From the NCBI GenBank assembly GCA_013298695.1, contig JAAFIS010000005.1, positions 186,001-250,000 of the forward strand: a stretch of 64,000 bases of DNA. Direction: 5' to 3'. Both the position numbers and the translations under genes were made by a program. The DNA is from Betaproteobacteria bacterium. GTDB lineage: Bacteria; Pseudomonadota; Gammaproteobacteria; Burkholderiales; Casimicrobiaceae. Positions 7,848-16,355 of this stretch are shown here, in pieces. The notes under the pieces are model-generated. The model saw only the letters and a list, made by a program, of their open reading frames with translations. It was not told the DNA's origin and did not search any database. Position 1 is the stretch's first letter. The number at the start of each line of letters is the position of its first letter.

Positions 7848-9109
7848 TGCTGCATCACCTTACGCCAATAGGCGTACATGCCCCGTATGAGCGTTTCTGT
7901 GACCATGTGATCGGTATCGCCGACGTCGCGACCGCCGAGCTCCGCAAGTGCGCGATGCTCTGGTTTTTGCTCAAAGCCTTTCTGCGATAACTCGATTACC
8001 TCGCCATCGTCGGCGGAAACAAAACCTGCGGGGCCGAACAGATTTGATTGCCTTAAACGGCGCTCAGTCATCTCTGGCGTGTCATCCTCATAACCGAAAT
8101 GCGTCCACACGAAATCGAATTCACCGTTGCCGCGTGGTTGAATATGTCGCGTAGAAACGCTGTTCACTTGCTGCTGCAAAATTACACTAGGGAAGAGGGT
8201 TGTCATCACAGCCGTTGGACCGTTCCACCAAGTTTCGGGAACGATGTCTAAGAAACGCGGATCGTGCAGCTTCATGCTTTCTTTGAAACTCGACACTTTG
8301 CTCACATCGTTTGCCGCTTGCGCATTGCCACGCTCAGAAATCATCGATGCGTGGCGAAAGTGTTTATCCATCTTGAGCGCTGATTTATTGTCAGCGCGCC
8401 ACAGACCAAACGTGACGAACCACGTATGAAGTAAGCCCGGGTGATACGGATCCTTGATATTTTCCTGCATCAGCTTCCAATTGCCCGGAATACGCTGACG
8501 GTTGTAGCCAAGAATTTTCAACTTTCGACCATCGAACATACGATCAAAGTAATGCAGGATCGTTTCGCCTACAAAATTCTCGAACGATTCCATCGCGTGA
8601 TCGAAAGTGGCAAACACGACACCGCCGCGCGTGGCGACACGAAGTTTGGTCAATCCGTTTTCTTCTGTTTTGAAATCCGCCGGCATCCCGCCATTGACTT
8701 TGCCATCTTGTTTCACGCCGCGACGAAACGGCACGCCTTGGAGATCACCTTTCAGCGTGTAGCTCCACTGGTGATACGGGCACACAAATTCCTTTTTGTT
8801 GCCATGTCGCTCGCGACAAAACTGCATGCCGCGATGCGCACACACATTTTCAAACACATGTACTGAGCCATCGTCTGCTCGAGACATCACTACCGAGCGC
8901 TCGCCAATCGCCGTTCGTTTGAAATCTCCCACGTTCGGAATCTCCGCTTCAAGTCCGACGTAGCACCAATGATTCCTATAAAAAAAGGCATCGAGCTCGC
9001 GTTGATGCAGCTCGGCGTCGGTGTACACGCGAAATGGAATGCGGCTTGTGCCTTCGCTGTTCCATGGCGTGTTTTCACGGCGCTGAATCGATTCGTTGCC
9101 TATGTTCAT
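7844..9109 (-). CDS. nagG: Rieske oxygenase alpha subunit, probable salicylate 5-hydroxylase large subunit
   Basis: Terminal oxygenase subunit of 421 aa. The Rieske cluster ligands are CAHRG and CPYHQW (about residues 90-112, spaced C-x-H-x17-C-x2-H). The mononuclear iron site is DPYHPGLLH (D-x2-H-x4-H) near residue 220. Long stretches, for example IPNVGDFKRT, GVPFRRGVKQDGKVNGGMP, RIPGNWKLMQENIKDPYHPG and TDHMVTETLIRGMY, agree with what I remember of NagG from Ralstonia U2. That enzyme converts salicylate to gentisate. Relatives acting on anthranilate or other benzoates cannot be excluded. It is divergent from a NahR-like regulator. Confidence 0.85.
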   Translation of the reverse strand: MNIGNESIQRRENTPWNSEGTSRIPFRVYTDAELHQRELDAFFYRNHWCYVGLEAEIPNVGDFKRTAIGERSVVMSRADDGSVHVFENVCAHRGMQFCRERHGNKKEFVCPYHQWSYTLKGDLQGVPFRRGVKQDGKVNGGMPADFKTEENGLTKLRVATRGGVVFATFDHAMESFENFVGETILHYFDRMFDGRKLKILGYNRQRIPGNWKLMQENIKDPYHPGLLHTWFVTFGLWRADNKSALKMDKHFRHASMISERGNAQAANDVSKVSSFKESMKLHDPRFLDIVPETWWNGPTAVMTTLFPSVILQQQVNSVSTRHIQPRGNGEFDFVWTHFGYEDDTPEMTERRLRQSNLFGPAGFVSADDGEVIELSQKGFEQKPEHRALAELGGRDVGDTDHMVTETLIRGMYAYWRKVMQQ

Positions 9110-9177
9110 GATGGTTAGGTTAAGTGTTGAATCGGTTAGTTTAGATATAAACTGATGTAATTGAATTAATGATTACC

Positions 9178-9192
9178 ATTCACAACGTGAAT
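9178..9192. promoter_or_regulatory. LysR-type operator (perfect T-N11-A dyad)
   Basis: ATTCACAACGTGAAT is a perfect 15-bp palindrome in the nagG/lysR divergent region. It resembles the left half of NahR sites (ATTCAC...). It ends eight bases before the regulator ATG, so it overlaps the regulator's leader, which fits autoregulation together with control of the divergent hydroxylase promoter. Confidence 0.6.
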
Positions 9193-9200
9193 AACAGGAT

Positions 9201-10112
9201 ATGCACCTTCGAGATCTTGATTTGAATTTGCTTCTGGTGCTCAGCGAGTTAAGCCGGCATCAACAGGTGTCGAAGGCGGCGCGCGCGTTGGGTTTGTCGC
9301 AACCGGCCGTAAGTAACGCGCTTGCGCGTCTTCGCATATCGCTGGGTGACCCGCTCTTCGTGCGCACGGGGCGCGGCATGTCACCAACGCCCTTCGCGCA
9401 GAGCCTAGCGGTCGCTGTGGGCGACTCATTGCAATCTCTGAACCGTGCAATCAACGAGCGCGCATCGTTTGATCCGAATACCAGTGATCGCAGCTTTCGA
9501 GTGGTAATGACAGATATCGGTGAGATCTATTTCCTACCTGAGCTGCTGCGTGTACTTGCGCATCGTGCCCCGCGCGTTACGCTCACGACGGTTCGCAACA
9601 CGACGATCAACTTGCGCGAGGAGATGGAAAGCAGCGCGATTGATCTAGCAATCGGGCTCATCCCGGGTCTCGCGGGCGACATATTTCAGCGGAGACTATT
9701 CAAGCAACGCTACGTCTGCCTGATGCGGCGCGCGCATCCGTACGCGGCGCGAAAGACGCTATCGCTGCGCGATTTCGCGAATGCGGAACACCTTACCGTC
9801 GTTGCCAGCGGAACAGGGCACGGCTTGATGGATGAAGTCATTGAAAAAAGTGGCATCCAGCGAAACGTTCGGCTCACTGTTCCGCACTTTGTGGCAGTAG
9901 GCCATATTCTCGCTGCAACAGATCTCATCGCCACCGTTCCCAATGCGCTTGCGGAACGTATCGTTACCCCGTTCGATCTGGTCGCGCTGAAACACCCTGT
10001 GAACATTCCTGAGATCAGCATCAATATGTTTTGGCATGCACGACATCAGCGCGATCCCGCGAACAAGTGGTTGCGAGAAACGATTTCTGGTCATTTCAAC
10101 GACTCCAATTAA
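9201..10112 (+). CDS. LysR-family regulator, NahR/NagR-like (salicylate-responsive)
   Basis: DNA-binding activator of 303 aa. Residues 1-65 carry the LysR helix-turn-helix (LRDLDLNLLLVL, then VSKAARALGLSQPAVSNALARLR). The effector domain shares with NahR, as I recall it, segments such as VVMTDIGEIYFLPELLRVLAH, SGTGHG, VPHFVAVGHILAATDLIATVP and ISINMFWHARH. NahR and NagR respond to salicylate and control naphthalene and salicylate genes. Here the divergent nagGH-ferredoxin operon is the clear target, which supports salicylate as both inducer and substrate. Confidence 0.9.
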   Translation: MHLRDLDLNLLLVLSELSRHQQVSKAARALGLSQPAVSNALARLRISLGDPLFVRTGRGMSPTPFAQSLAVAVGDSLQSLNRAINERASFDPNTSDRSFRVVMTDIGEIYFLPELLRVLAHRAPRVTLTTVRNTTINLREEMESSAIDLAIGLIPGLAGDIFQRRLFKQRYVCLMRRAHPYAARKTLSLRDFANAEHLTVVASGTGHGLMDEVIEKSGIQRNVRLTVPHFVAVGHILAATDLIATVPNALAERIVTPFDLVALKHPVNIPEISINMFWHARHQRDPANKWLRETISGHFNDSN

Positions 10113-10160
10113 GTGCGTTGTGGTCGGCTTGAATACACGGTTGTTTAAGCGTTTGATCTG

Positions 10161-12821
10161 CTAGTTTCTTCGCGTTCGCTCCTGCTCGATGCGCGCGCGA
10201 AGCGCGTCAATCCGAGATTGAGTCAAACTGCCTACCGTGATTTTTTGTTTGCGTGACGTCAGCGCGTCAAGTGCTGCGGTTGCGGCGCTCGAGTCTTGCA
10301 GATCGAGGTGCGCCTGTGCGAGGACAATTGCAAACCCTGCAATATCAGGACTCGTGCCACCCGCCTTTTCGAGTGCTTCGAGGGTGCTTTTGGCTAACGT
10401 AATCGCGGCGCGCGGTTGCCTTACTGCGAGTTGATAAGCGACTTCGGCTCGCGCTAAAGAGACGCTGGAGACCAATCCGCCGACCCGATCCGCGTTGTCG
10501 ACTAAAAGCTGCTTTGCTTCGTCAATCCGAGCCTTCGCTTGCGCAAACTCGCTTAATCGGACCTCGGCTTCCGCCGCGTAGGCGCGGGTGACGATTTGGT
10601 TGTCTGCGTCGAGCTCCTTTGCCATCCGATCAAAGAACTTGATCGCATCGTTCAGAGGTATTAGCGCCTCGCGTGACGCGCCGGTCACGCCGAGCATTCG
10701 ACCTTGTGCCATCTTGACTCTTGCACCCCAAAAGCTATCTTCCGCACCCATCCGCGTAAGAATATCGAGCGCGGTTTGCGTCGCTTTTAGCGCAGCGGGA
10801 ATGTTTTCGAGCGTGTACTGTGCTTCGTAGTTTCGATAGTGCATGACGGCGGTTTTCAATGAATCTACGCCGTTGATGCGTTCAGAAATCGCGATCGCGC
10901 GCGCCAAATCGTTGTTGACTTGCGCTGTATCACCGAGGTCAGAGAAAGCTGCCGCTCGTGCCACCAATGGTTCCGCGAGCAGCGCACCGTTGCCCGTGTC
11001 CGCCGCTTCAGCATGCAAGATCGACGCGTTCAGTAGTTCAATTGCACCTTTCGCGTCGTATGAGTACGCCTTCAATTGGCCGAGAAGGGAGAGTGCGTCA
11101 GCCAGTTGCGCGCGCTCTTCGCGCACCGTGTTTGCGTTTAGTGTTTGTACGACATCCTCAAGCCGTCGTCGTCCCGATGTCCAGTCGCCCTTGTCAATTT
11201 CAGATAATGCGAGCTCAACGCGCGCTCGTTCAATGTCGACGCGCGCAGACTTTGCCGCGATGAGCGTAGATAGTTGCGCTTCGCGGAGTTTGATCGCGGG
11301 CTCGCTCATCGAGAGCCCAGCAAACAATCCTCCAACGATGCGCAAAATTTCGGCCCGAACCAAAGGTTGCTCAGCAAACGCGTCGGGAAGCTTTGCGGCT
11401 GCATCTACTAAAACGGTCTCGATCGGTTGTTTTCGCTTGATAGCTGCGGCCAATTGATCATCGCGGTTGACCTCAAAGAGCTGCACTAGGAAGTCTTTCA
11501 CGGCGAGCGCTTTTGCGCTTTCTTGCTCGGCTTTCAGTCGTTGTGTTTGCGCTTCAAATGCCTGCCAAGTCGCCACGCTTGCGCCAACAACTAGAGAGGC
11601 GCTGATTGCTCCAGCCGCGATTACTGCAATCCGATTGCGACGAACGAATTGTTTGACTCGATACCATTGTCCGTCGGCTTGTGCGCTAACGGTTTCTTTG
11701 CGCAGGTATCGATCCAAATCGTCGGCAAACGCGTTGGCTGTGCTGTAGCGTTTGTCCGCATCGTAGTGGATTGCTTTGATCGCGATCGCGTCAAGGTCTT
11801 TGCTGATGGCTTCACGCTTGTTACTTGCGCTTTGTCGGTGTTGCAGCCGCGCGCGTTTGCTCGGCGATCCGATGGGTGCGCTGCGTTGCTGGGCTAGATC
11901 AATCAAACCGTTTGACCCGGATGCATTCAATGCGCTCGCGTTAAACGGGCGCTCGCCTGCGAGCAACTCGTAGAACACTACGCCCATTGAATAAATGTCT
12001 GCACTGGTGGTCACGGCCGCGCCGTTGAGTTGTTCTGGACTCGCGTACTCAGGCGTGAGCGGTCGTCCGTGCAGCCGCGTGAGCTCGGTTGCGCCAGCCT
12101 CGTCCGATTCGGAAGTGCCGAGCAACTTCGCAATTCCAAAATCGAGCAGTTTGGGTTGCCCGTCTTTCGTTACCAATAGGTTCGCGGGCTTGATATCGCG
12201 ATGGATTACGCCACGCGCGTGCGCATGCTCAAGCGCGCGAAGCACTCGCAAGACTAGTTGCACGCGTTGATCGATCAGTAGCTGATGTTTGCGGCAATAG
12301 TCGTCAATGCGCTGGCCATCGATGAACTCAAGTGCAAGCCAGGGCCGACCGTTATGCGCTACGCCTGCCTCATAGATCGTTGCGATGTTGGCGTGTTGTA
12401 GGCTCGCGAGAATGTCGCGTTCACGGGATACGCGATCATGCCAACCGCTCGAATTGCCTATGAAATACGGCAGTTTGATCGCTACTTCGCGCCTCATCGT
12501 GCCATCGCTTCGGTGAGCGCGCCACACGCTGGCACTACCGCCCTGGCCAACCACCGCGTCGAGTGTGTAGGGGCCAATTTCGTTGCCAGCCGTTAGGTTG
12601 TCGACCTCGTCGGCAAAAGCGCCAAGGCCTGGCGGAGAATCGAGGAACGTGCCTGATTCCACAGCGCGATTTGCAAACAACGCTCGCTCAAGTAGCGGTC
12701 TCAATAACGGCTGCTCGATCACCAGCGCGTCAAACCAGGCACGTCGGGTTGGGGCGCTTTGATCGAGCCCGATCTGAATGAGCGCATCAAGCGCTTTGAG
12801 TTGGTCAATGGTGAGCGACAT
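10161..12821 (-). CDS. Membrane-anchored serine/threonine protein kinase with TPR-like C-terminal half
   Basis: Hanks-type kinase of 886 aa. From the ATG at 12821 (GGAGAAATTAC in front), the glycine loop GQGGSASVW is at residues 92-100, the ATP lysine in VAIK at 116, HRDIKPAN from 207, DFG at 227-229 and the SPEQL activation segment near 261. A single transmembrane helix lies near residue 400 after a basic stretch. The remaining half is alanine-rich alpha-helical repeat, TPR-like, probably periplasmic. An ATG at 12860 in frame is less likely because it lacks a ribosome site. The ECF sigma gene 79 bp upstream on the same strand suggests a kinase-sigma signalling pair. Confidence 0.9.
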   Translation of the reverse strand: MSLTIDQLKALDALIQIGLDQSAPTRRAWFDALVIEQPLLRPLLERALFANRAVESGTFLDSPPGLGAFADEVDNLTAGNEIGPYTLDAVVGQGGSASVWRAHRSDGTMRREVAIKLPYFIGNSSGWHDRVSRERDILASLQHANIATIYEAGVAHNGRPWLALEFIDGQRIDDYCRKHQLLIDQRVQLVLRVLRALEHAHARGVIHRDIKPANLLVTKDGQPKLLDFGIAKLLGTSESDEAGATELTRLHGRPLTPEYASPEQLNGAAVTTSADIYSMGVVFYELLAGERPFNASALNASGSNGLIDLAQQRSAPIGSPSKRARLQHRQSASNKREAISKDLDAIAIKAIHYDADKRYSTANAFADDLDRYLRKETVSAQADGQWYRVKQFVRRNRIAVIAAGAISASLVVGASVATWQAFEAQTQRLKAEQESAKALAVKDFLVQLFEVNRDDQLAAAIKRKQPIETVLVDAAAKLPDAFAEQPLVRAEILRIVGGLFAGLSMSEPAIKLREAQLSTLIAAKSARVDIERARVELALSEIDKGDWTSGRRRLEDVVQTLNANTVREERAQLADALSLLGQLKAYSYDAKGAIELLNASILHAEAADTGNGALLAEPLVARAAAFSDLGDTAQVNNDLARAIAISERINGVDSLKTAVMHYRNYEAQYTLENIPAALKATQTALDILTRMGAEDSFWGARVKMAQGRMLGVTGASREALIPLNDAIKFFDRMAKELDADNQIVTRAYAAEAEVRLSEFAQAKARIDEAKQLLVDNADRVGGLVSSVSLARAEVAYQLAVRQPRAAITLAKSTLEALEKAGGTSPDIAGFAIVLAQAHLDLQDSSAATAALDALTSRKQKITVGSLTQSRIDALRARIEQERTRRN

Positions 12822-12900
12822 GTAATTTCTCCGCTCTAGTGAACGTAATTTGGCAACCATTCCCGCCGCGCAACACGAAGTTTTCGTGGATTTGCATTCG

Positions 12901-13476
12901 CTACTGGCTTAGCAGCACTCGAAGCAACGCACGCGCTCGATCCCATTCACGCCTTGCCGTGCGTTCGCTAAATCCCAGCGCGTCAGCGGTTGCGCGTTCG
13001 GTCATCCCTGCGAAATAGCGCATTTCGACAATTTGTTCGAGCCGCGGATCGAGTTGCTTGAGCTGCGCAAGCGCGTCGTGAACGCGAAGTACATCGAGCG
13101 AATCACCGGATTCCACATCCTGCGCGGCCTGCATGATTTCCGTATTGAGCTGCAGCGGCTTTTCTCCGCCACCACGACGCTCGGCCAAATTTGCGCGCAC
13201 CAGATCGATGATCACCGATCTCATCACGTGCGCACAGTACGCCATGAATTGCGACGTTGTTGCAAAGTGCCCAGACTGCGATTGAGCGAGTCGCGCGTAG
13301 GTGTCGTGCACGAGCATCGTGGTGTCGAGCATCGTGCGACCACCTACCGTTCGCAGGCGCGAGCGTGCGAGGCGTTTCAAATCAGGATAAAGCGCGCTGA
13401 AGAGGGCATCAGTATCGCCGCTCGGCGCGCTGTCGATTGCGTTAACCGTGGTGCTGGAACCAGTGCTGGATGCCAC
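12901..13476 (-). CDS. ECF-type sigma-70 factor of the kinase-associated group
   Basis: RNA polymerase sigma factor of 191 aa with region 2 (about 25-95, with LVHDTYARLAQ and FMAYCAHVMRSVIIDLVR) and region 4 (about 130-190, MRYFAGMTERATADALGFSERTARREWDRARALL). It matches the TIGR02999 style of sigma factor found next to Ser/Thr kinases; that assignment is from memory. No anti-sigma factor is present. The start is GTG at 13476, eight bases after GGGGAG. Kinase phosphorylation of the sigma factor or of a bound partner is a plausible control mechanism (inference). Confidence 0.88.
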   Translation of the reverse strand: MASSTGSSTTVNAIDSAPSGDTDALFSALYPDLKRLARSRLRTVGGRTMLDTTMLVHDTYARLAQSQSGHFATTSQFMAYCAHVMRSVIIDLVRANLAERRGGGEKPLQLNTEIMQAAQDVESGDSLDVLRVHDALAQLKQLDPRLEQIVEMRYFAGMTERATADALGFSERTARREWDRARALLRVLLSQ

Positions 13477-13654
13477 GCGCCGTCTCCCCCCGGAAAGATG
13501 ACGTTTGAACGAGATTGTTCGTCATGGATGTTAAGCGCTAACGTTCTGGCGATCACGATGCGACGCGGCATCGCATTGATGAAGAACGTGGATATGTTGC
13601 AACCTTGCGAGTGAGCGGCGTGCGTGGTCGGTTACAGACACACCTTTCTAGCTA

Positions 13655-13745
13655 ATAGCCCAATTTAATTGGGCTATAGCGTTTATTGTTGCTAATATTG
13701 AGAACAAAATAAAAATACGTCATAGCCCATTAAATTTGGGTTAAT
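13655..13745. repeat. Paired-dyad 3'-end repeat, copy 2
   Basis: Left dyad is a perfect 23-bp palindrome (13655-13677) with core AGCCCAATTTAATTGGGCT. Right dyad CATAGCCCATTAAATTTGGG spans 13721-13740 and is imperfect. The 43-nt spacer starts AGCGTTTATTGTTGCTAATA. It lies 31 nt beyond the stop of the RCC1 gene. Nothing else is seen in the 299-bp gap before the sigma gene. Confidence 0.75.
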
Positions 13746-13775
13746 ACTTATAAAGTTGAAAGAAATTGCTTGAGG

Positions 13776-16160
13776 TCACGGCGCTAAACCAGTCATACCG
13801 CAGTTAAATCGCAGATAGTTTCTGATCGATGACCAGGTGGTGCGTGTTGCGCGCGTACCCAGTGCGTTGGCAGTAACAGCGCTGCCGGTCAGTCCCATTC
13901 TCACGCGCGACAAAATCAGCAAATCGGTGGTGGCATCTATTTGCCCGTTGCCATCGATATCGAGCGAACACATTAAGCCGCCCGCAACCGGTTGCGGAAC
14001 TCGCGAGGTAACCAGTCCGTCACCGTTTCCAAGCGTTGCGTTCACGTTCGATCCCCAACACTTCACTAGCCCGGTCGTGAGCCGTGCGCAGCTGAAGCCA
14101 TTGCCCGCGCTGACGCTGCTGGCGTTCGTGATGCCTTGTACGGTAACCGGCGCGTTGCTGTTGGTTGTACTGCCGTCCCCGAGCGCGCCTCGCAAATTGG
14201 ATCCCCAGCACTTTACTGTGCCATCACTGAGCCGCGCGCAGCTGTGAAACTTGCCGGCAGACACCGAAGTCGCTGTACTTATACCGATGACCGTTACGGC
14301 AACGTCGCCAGAGGGTGCGCTCCCGTTACCCAACTTGTTATCGCTCGCTGAACCCCAACACTGCACCGCGCCATTAGAGAGACGCGCGCAGCTGTGGGTG
14401 TCGCCCGCGCTCACGCTCGTAGCGTTAGTTACGCCAGAGACGAAGACGGGTATCGTTTGCGGCGAGCTATTACTGGTACCGTCGCCCATTTGTCCAAAAT
14501 TTCTGCTGCCCCAACACACCACCGCACCAGTGCTCAACCGCGCACAACTGTGCGAACTCCCGGCAGAGACATCGGTCGCGGTTGTAATGCCAGAGACTGG
14601 AACTGGAGTCGATGATTGCGTGGTGGTGCCATCACCGAGTTGTCCAGAGCCGTTCGCTCCCCAACACTTCACCGTGCTGTCAGCGAGTCGTGCACAGCTA
14701 TGGAAGCGACCCGCTGCTACAACCGTTGCATTGGTAATTCCGGTGACGCTGCCGTTCACCACACTGCCGTTACCTAACTGGCCGTTGCCGTCGCTACCCC
14801 AGCATCGCACCGTTAAATCCGCCATTCGCGCGCACGTATGCTGGAAGCCCGACGATAACGAAGTAACCGCTGAAAGGGGGCTTACAAGTACAGGCACGGG
14901 ACTATCCTCGGTCGTGCCTGTGCCTAGCTGGCCCGCTGCATTGTCTCCCCAGCACAAGACAGCGCCACTGCTTTGAGTCGCGCATGCATGCGCGTCCCCT
15001 GCCGCAACGCTCGAGGCGGCGCTCAGGTCAATCACGGTAACTGGCGCGCTGCTGAGCGCACTTGCGCCATTGCCCAGCTGCGCGCTCCCATTCACACCCC
15101 AGCAAAGTGCTTTGCCTGGCGCGACGATTGCGCAGGTGAAAAACTGACCGGTTGCGAACGCAGTTGCAACCGTTATGCCGGGTACCAACTGCGGGGTAGT
15201 TTGTCTTGTAGCCAAGGATCCAATTCCAAGCTGTCCTTCCGACGAATCGCCCCAGCATTGCAGCGTGGCGTCTGCCAAGAGAGCGCAGGTGTGATTGTTG
15301 CCGGCGCTAACGCGCACCGCATTCGCGATACCGGTCACAGTCACGGCGGTTGAGTTGTTTGCGAGGCTTCCGTTGCCGAGTTGCCCTAACGTACCCGCGC
15401 CCCAGCAGCGCAATTCGCCCGTGCTCAGTCGTGCGCAGGTATGGTTACCGCTCGTAGATACCTGCGCAGCAGACGTAACACCTATTACGCTCACCGACGT
15501 TGGAGCGTCGTTGGTCGTGCCGTCTCCGAGTTGCCCGACCGCATTGTTCCCCCAGCAGCGAACCTCGCCAGTGCTTCGCGATACGCAAGAGGTGCCAAAA
15601 CCTGCTGAAATCGTTTGAGCATTGGTGACTCCGCTTACAGCAACGGGTGTAGCGCTATCGGTTGTTGTTCCGTTGCCAAGTTGACCGTCGGCGTTGCTAC
15701 CCCAGCAAACGACCAGCCCGTTGCTGCGGCTAGCGCAGGCGTGGGAACCCCCCACCGCGACGTCTACTGCATCGATAAGCCCGCTAACGGCGACTGGCAC
15801 ATCGCTTGAGACAAAGGTGCCGTTGCCCAAAACTCCACCGCCACCCCAGCAACGAACCGTCGCGTCGGAGAGCACCGCACAGGTTCCCGAACTAGCGGCA
15901 GAAATTCGGGTGACAGCGTCGATTCCCTGAACCAAAACGGGCGTGCTGCTCAACGCAACACCGGCCACTCCAAGTTGCCCCGAGGAATTTGAGCCCCAGC
16001 ATTTCACGCGTGCGGTTTCCGTGATCGCGCACGTGTGTTGAGCACCGGCGCTGATCGAAACGTAGTTCTCAGCGCGTGCTGCCAAAGAAAGGCATGTAAA
16101 TAGCGTCGCGGCAGCGCATGTCAGCGCGGCACGGAACACATGACAAAACACAGATTGCAT
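13776..16160 (-). CDS. Secreted RCC1-repeat protein with 14 repeats and dockerin-like tail
   Basis: Predicted secreted or surface protein of 794 aa; function unknown. From the ATG at 16160 there is a signal peptide of about 30 residues ending ARA. The body holds 14 repeats of about 45-50 residues, each with the pattern SAGxxHTCAxL ... VxCWGxNxxGQLGxGT and a PVxVxGI linker, so each repeat has two cysteines. RCC1 propellers have seven blades, so 14 repeats suggest two propellers. The last 65 residues form a separate tail with DIDGNGQIDATTD, LILSRVRMG and a final CGM. Frames reach upstream to 16304, but those residues precede the signal peptide. A beta-helix gene is divergent from it. Confidence 0.85.
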   Translation of the reverse strand: MQSVFCHVFRAALTCAAATLFTCLSLAARAENYVSISAGAQHTCAITETARVKCWGSNSSGQLGVAGVALSSTPVLVQGIDAVTRISAASSGTCAVLSDATVRCWGGGGVLGNGTFVSSDVPVAVSGLIDAVDVAVGGSHACASRSNGLVVCWGSNADGQLGNGTTTDSATPVAVSGVTNAQTISAGFGTSCVSRSTGEVRCWGNNAVGQLGDGTTNDAPTSVSVIGVTSAAQVSTSGNHTCARLSTGELRCWGAGTLGQLGNGSLANNSTAVTVTGIANAVRVSAGNNHTCALLADATLQCWGDSSEGQLGIGSLATRQTTPQLVPGITVATAFATGQFFTCAIVAPGKALCWGVNGSAQLGNGASALSSAPVTVIDLSAASSVAAGDAHACATQSSGAVLCWGDNAAGQLGTGTTEDSPVPVLVSPLSAVTSLSSGFQHTCARMADLTVRCWGSDGNGQLGNGSVVNGSVTGITNATVVAAGRFHSCARLADSTVKCWGANGSGQLGDGTTTQSSTPVPVSGITTATDVSAGSSHSCARLSTGAVVCWGSRNFGQMGDGTSNSSPQTIPVFVSGVTNATSVSAGDTHSCARLSNGAVQCWGSASDNKLGNGSAPSGDVAVTVIGISTATSVSAGKFHSCARLSDGTVKCWGSNLRGALGDGSTTNSNAPVTVQGITNASSVSAGNGFSCARLTTGLVKCWGSNVNATLGNGDGLVTSRVPQPVAGGLMCSLDIDGNGQIDATTDLLILSRVRMGLTGSAVTANALGTRATRTTWSSIRNYLRFNCGMTGLAP

Positions 16161-16207
16161 AGCGCACCCCACATTGATTCGACTGATACGCCATAAACGC
16201 ATTTTTT

Positions 16208-16279
16208 GGCAAATCCCGCCAAATGAGCGTTTTTTTGTCGTCCAAACCTGGGCACCAACGAAATTGGCGGATTTTGCGG
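16208..16279. promoter_or_regulatory. Inverted repeats in the divergent promoter of the RCC1 and beta-helix genes
   Basis: GGCAAATCCCGCCAAAT (16208-16224) and ATTGGCGGATTTTGC (16263-16277) are near-perfect inverted copies whose centres lie about 54 bp apart between the two divergent starts. The arrangement fits a shared operator for a dimeric regulator, or an extended hairpin. No regulator is assigned. Confidence 0.4.
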
Positions 16280-16355
16280 TCGAAATCCGTTTATGTGAGA
16301 TCAAGCAGCGCGGATGCCCTCCATTCGCGCGCTAATACCGAAAGGAAACGATTTC

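Noticed and set aside
10843-11457. Plus-strand frame opposite the kinase gene
   Set aside because: A low-complexity Ser/Ala/Arg shadow of the alanine-rich helical half of the kinase.
13655-13745. Integron attC sites as an explanation of the GCCCAATT dyads
   Set aside because: No integrase, no consistent GTTRRRY/RYYYAAC core boxes, and the flanking genes are unrelated housekeeping genes in both orientations.
14251-14976. Long plus-strand open frames opposite the 14-repeat RCC1 gene
   Set aside because: They are shadows of the repeated CWG and GQLG codons of the real minus-strand gene; no ribosome site and no domain.
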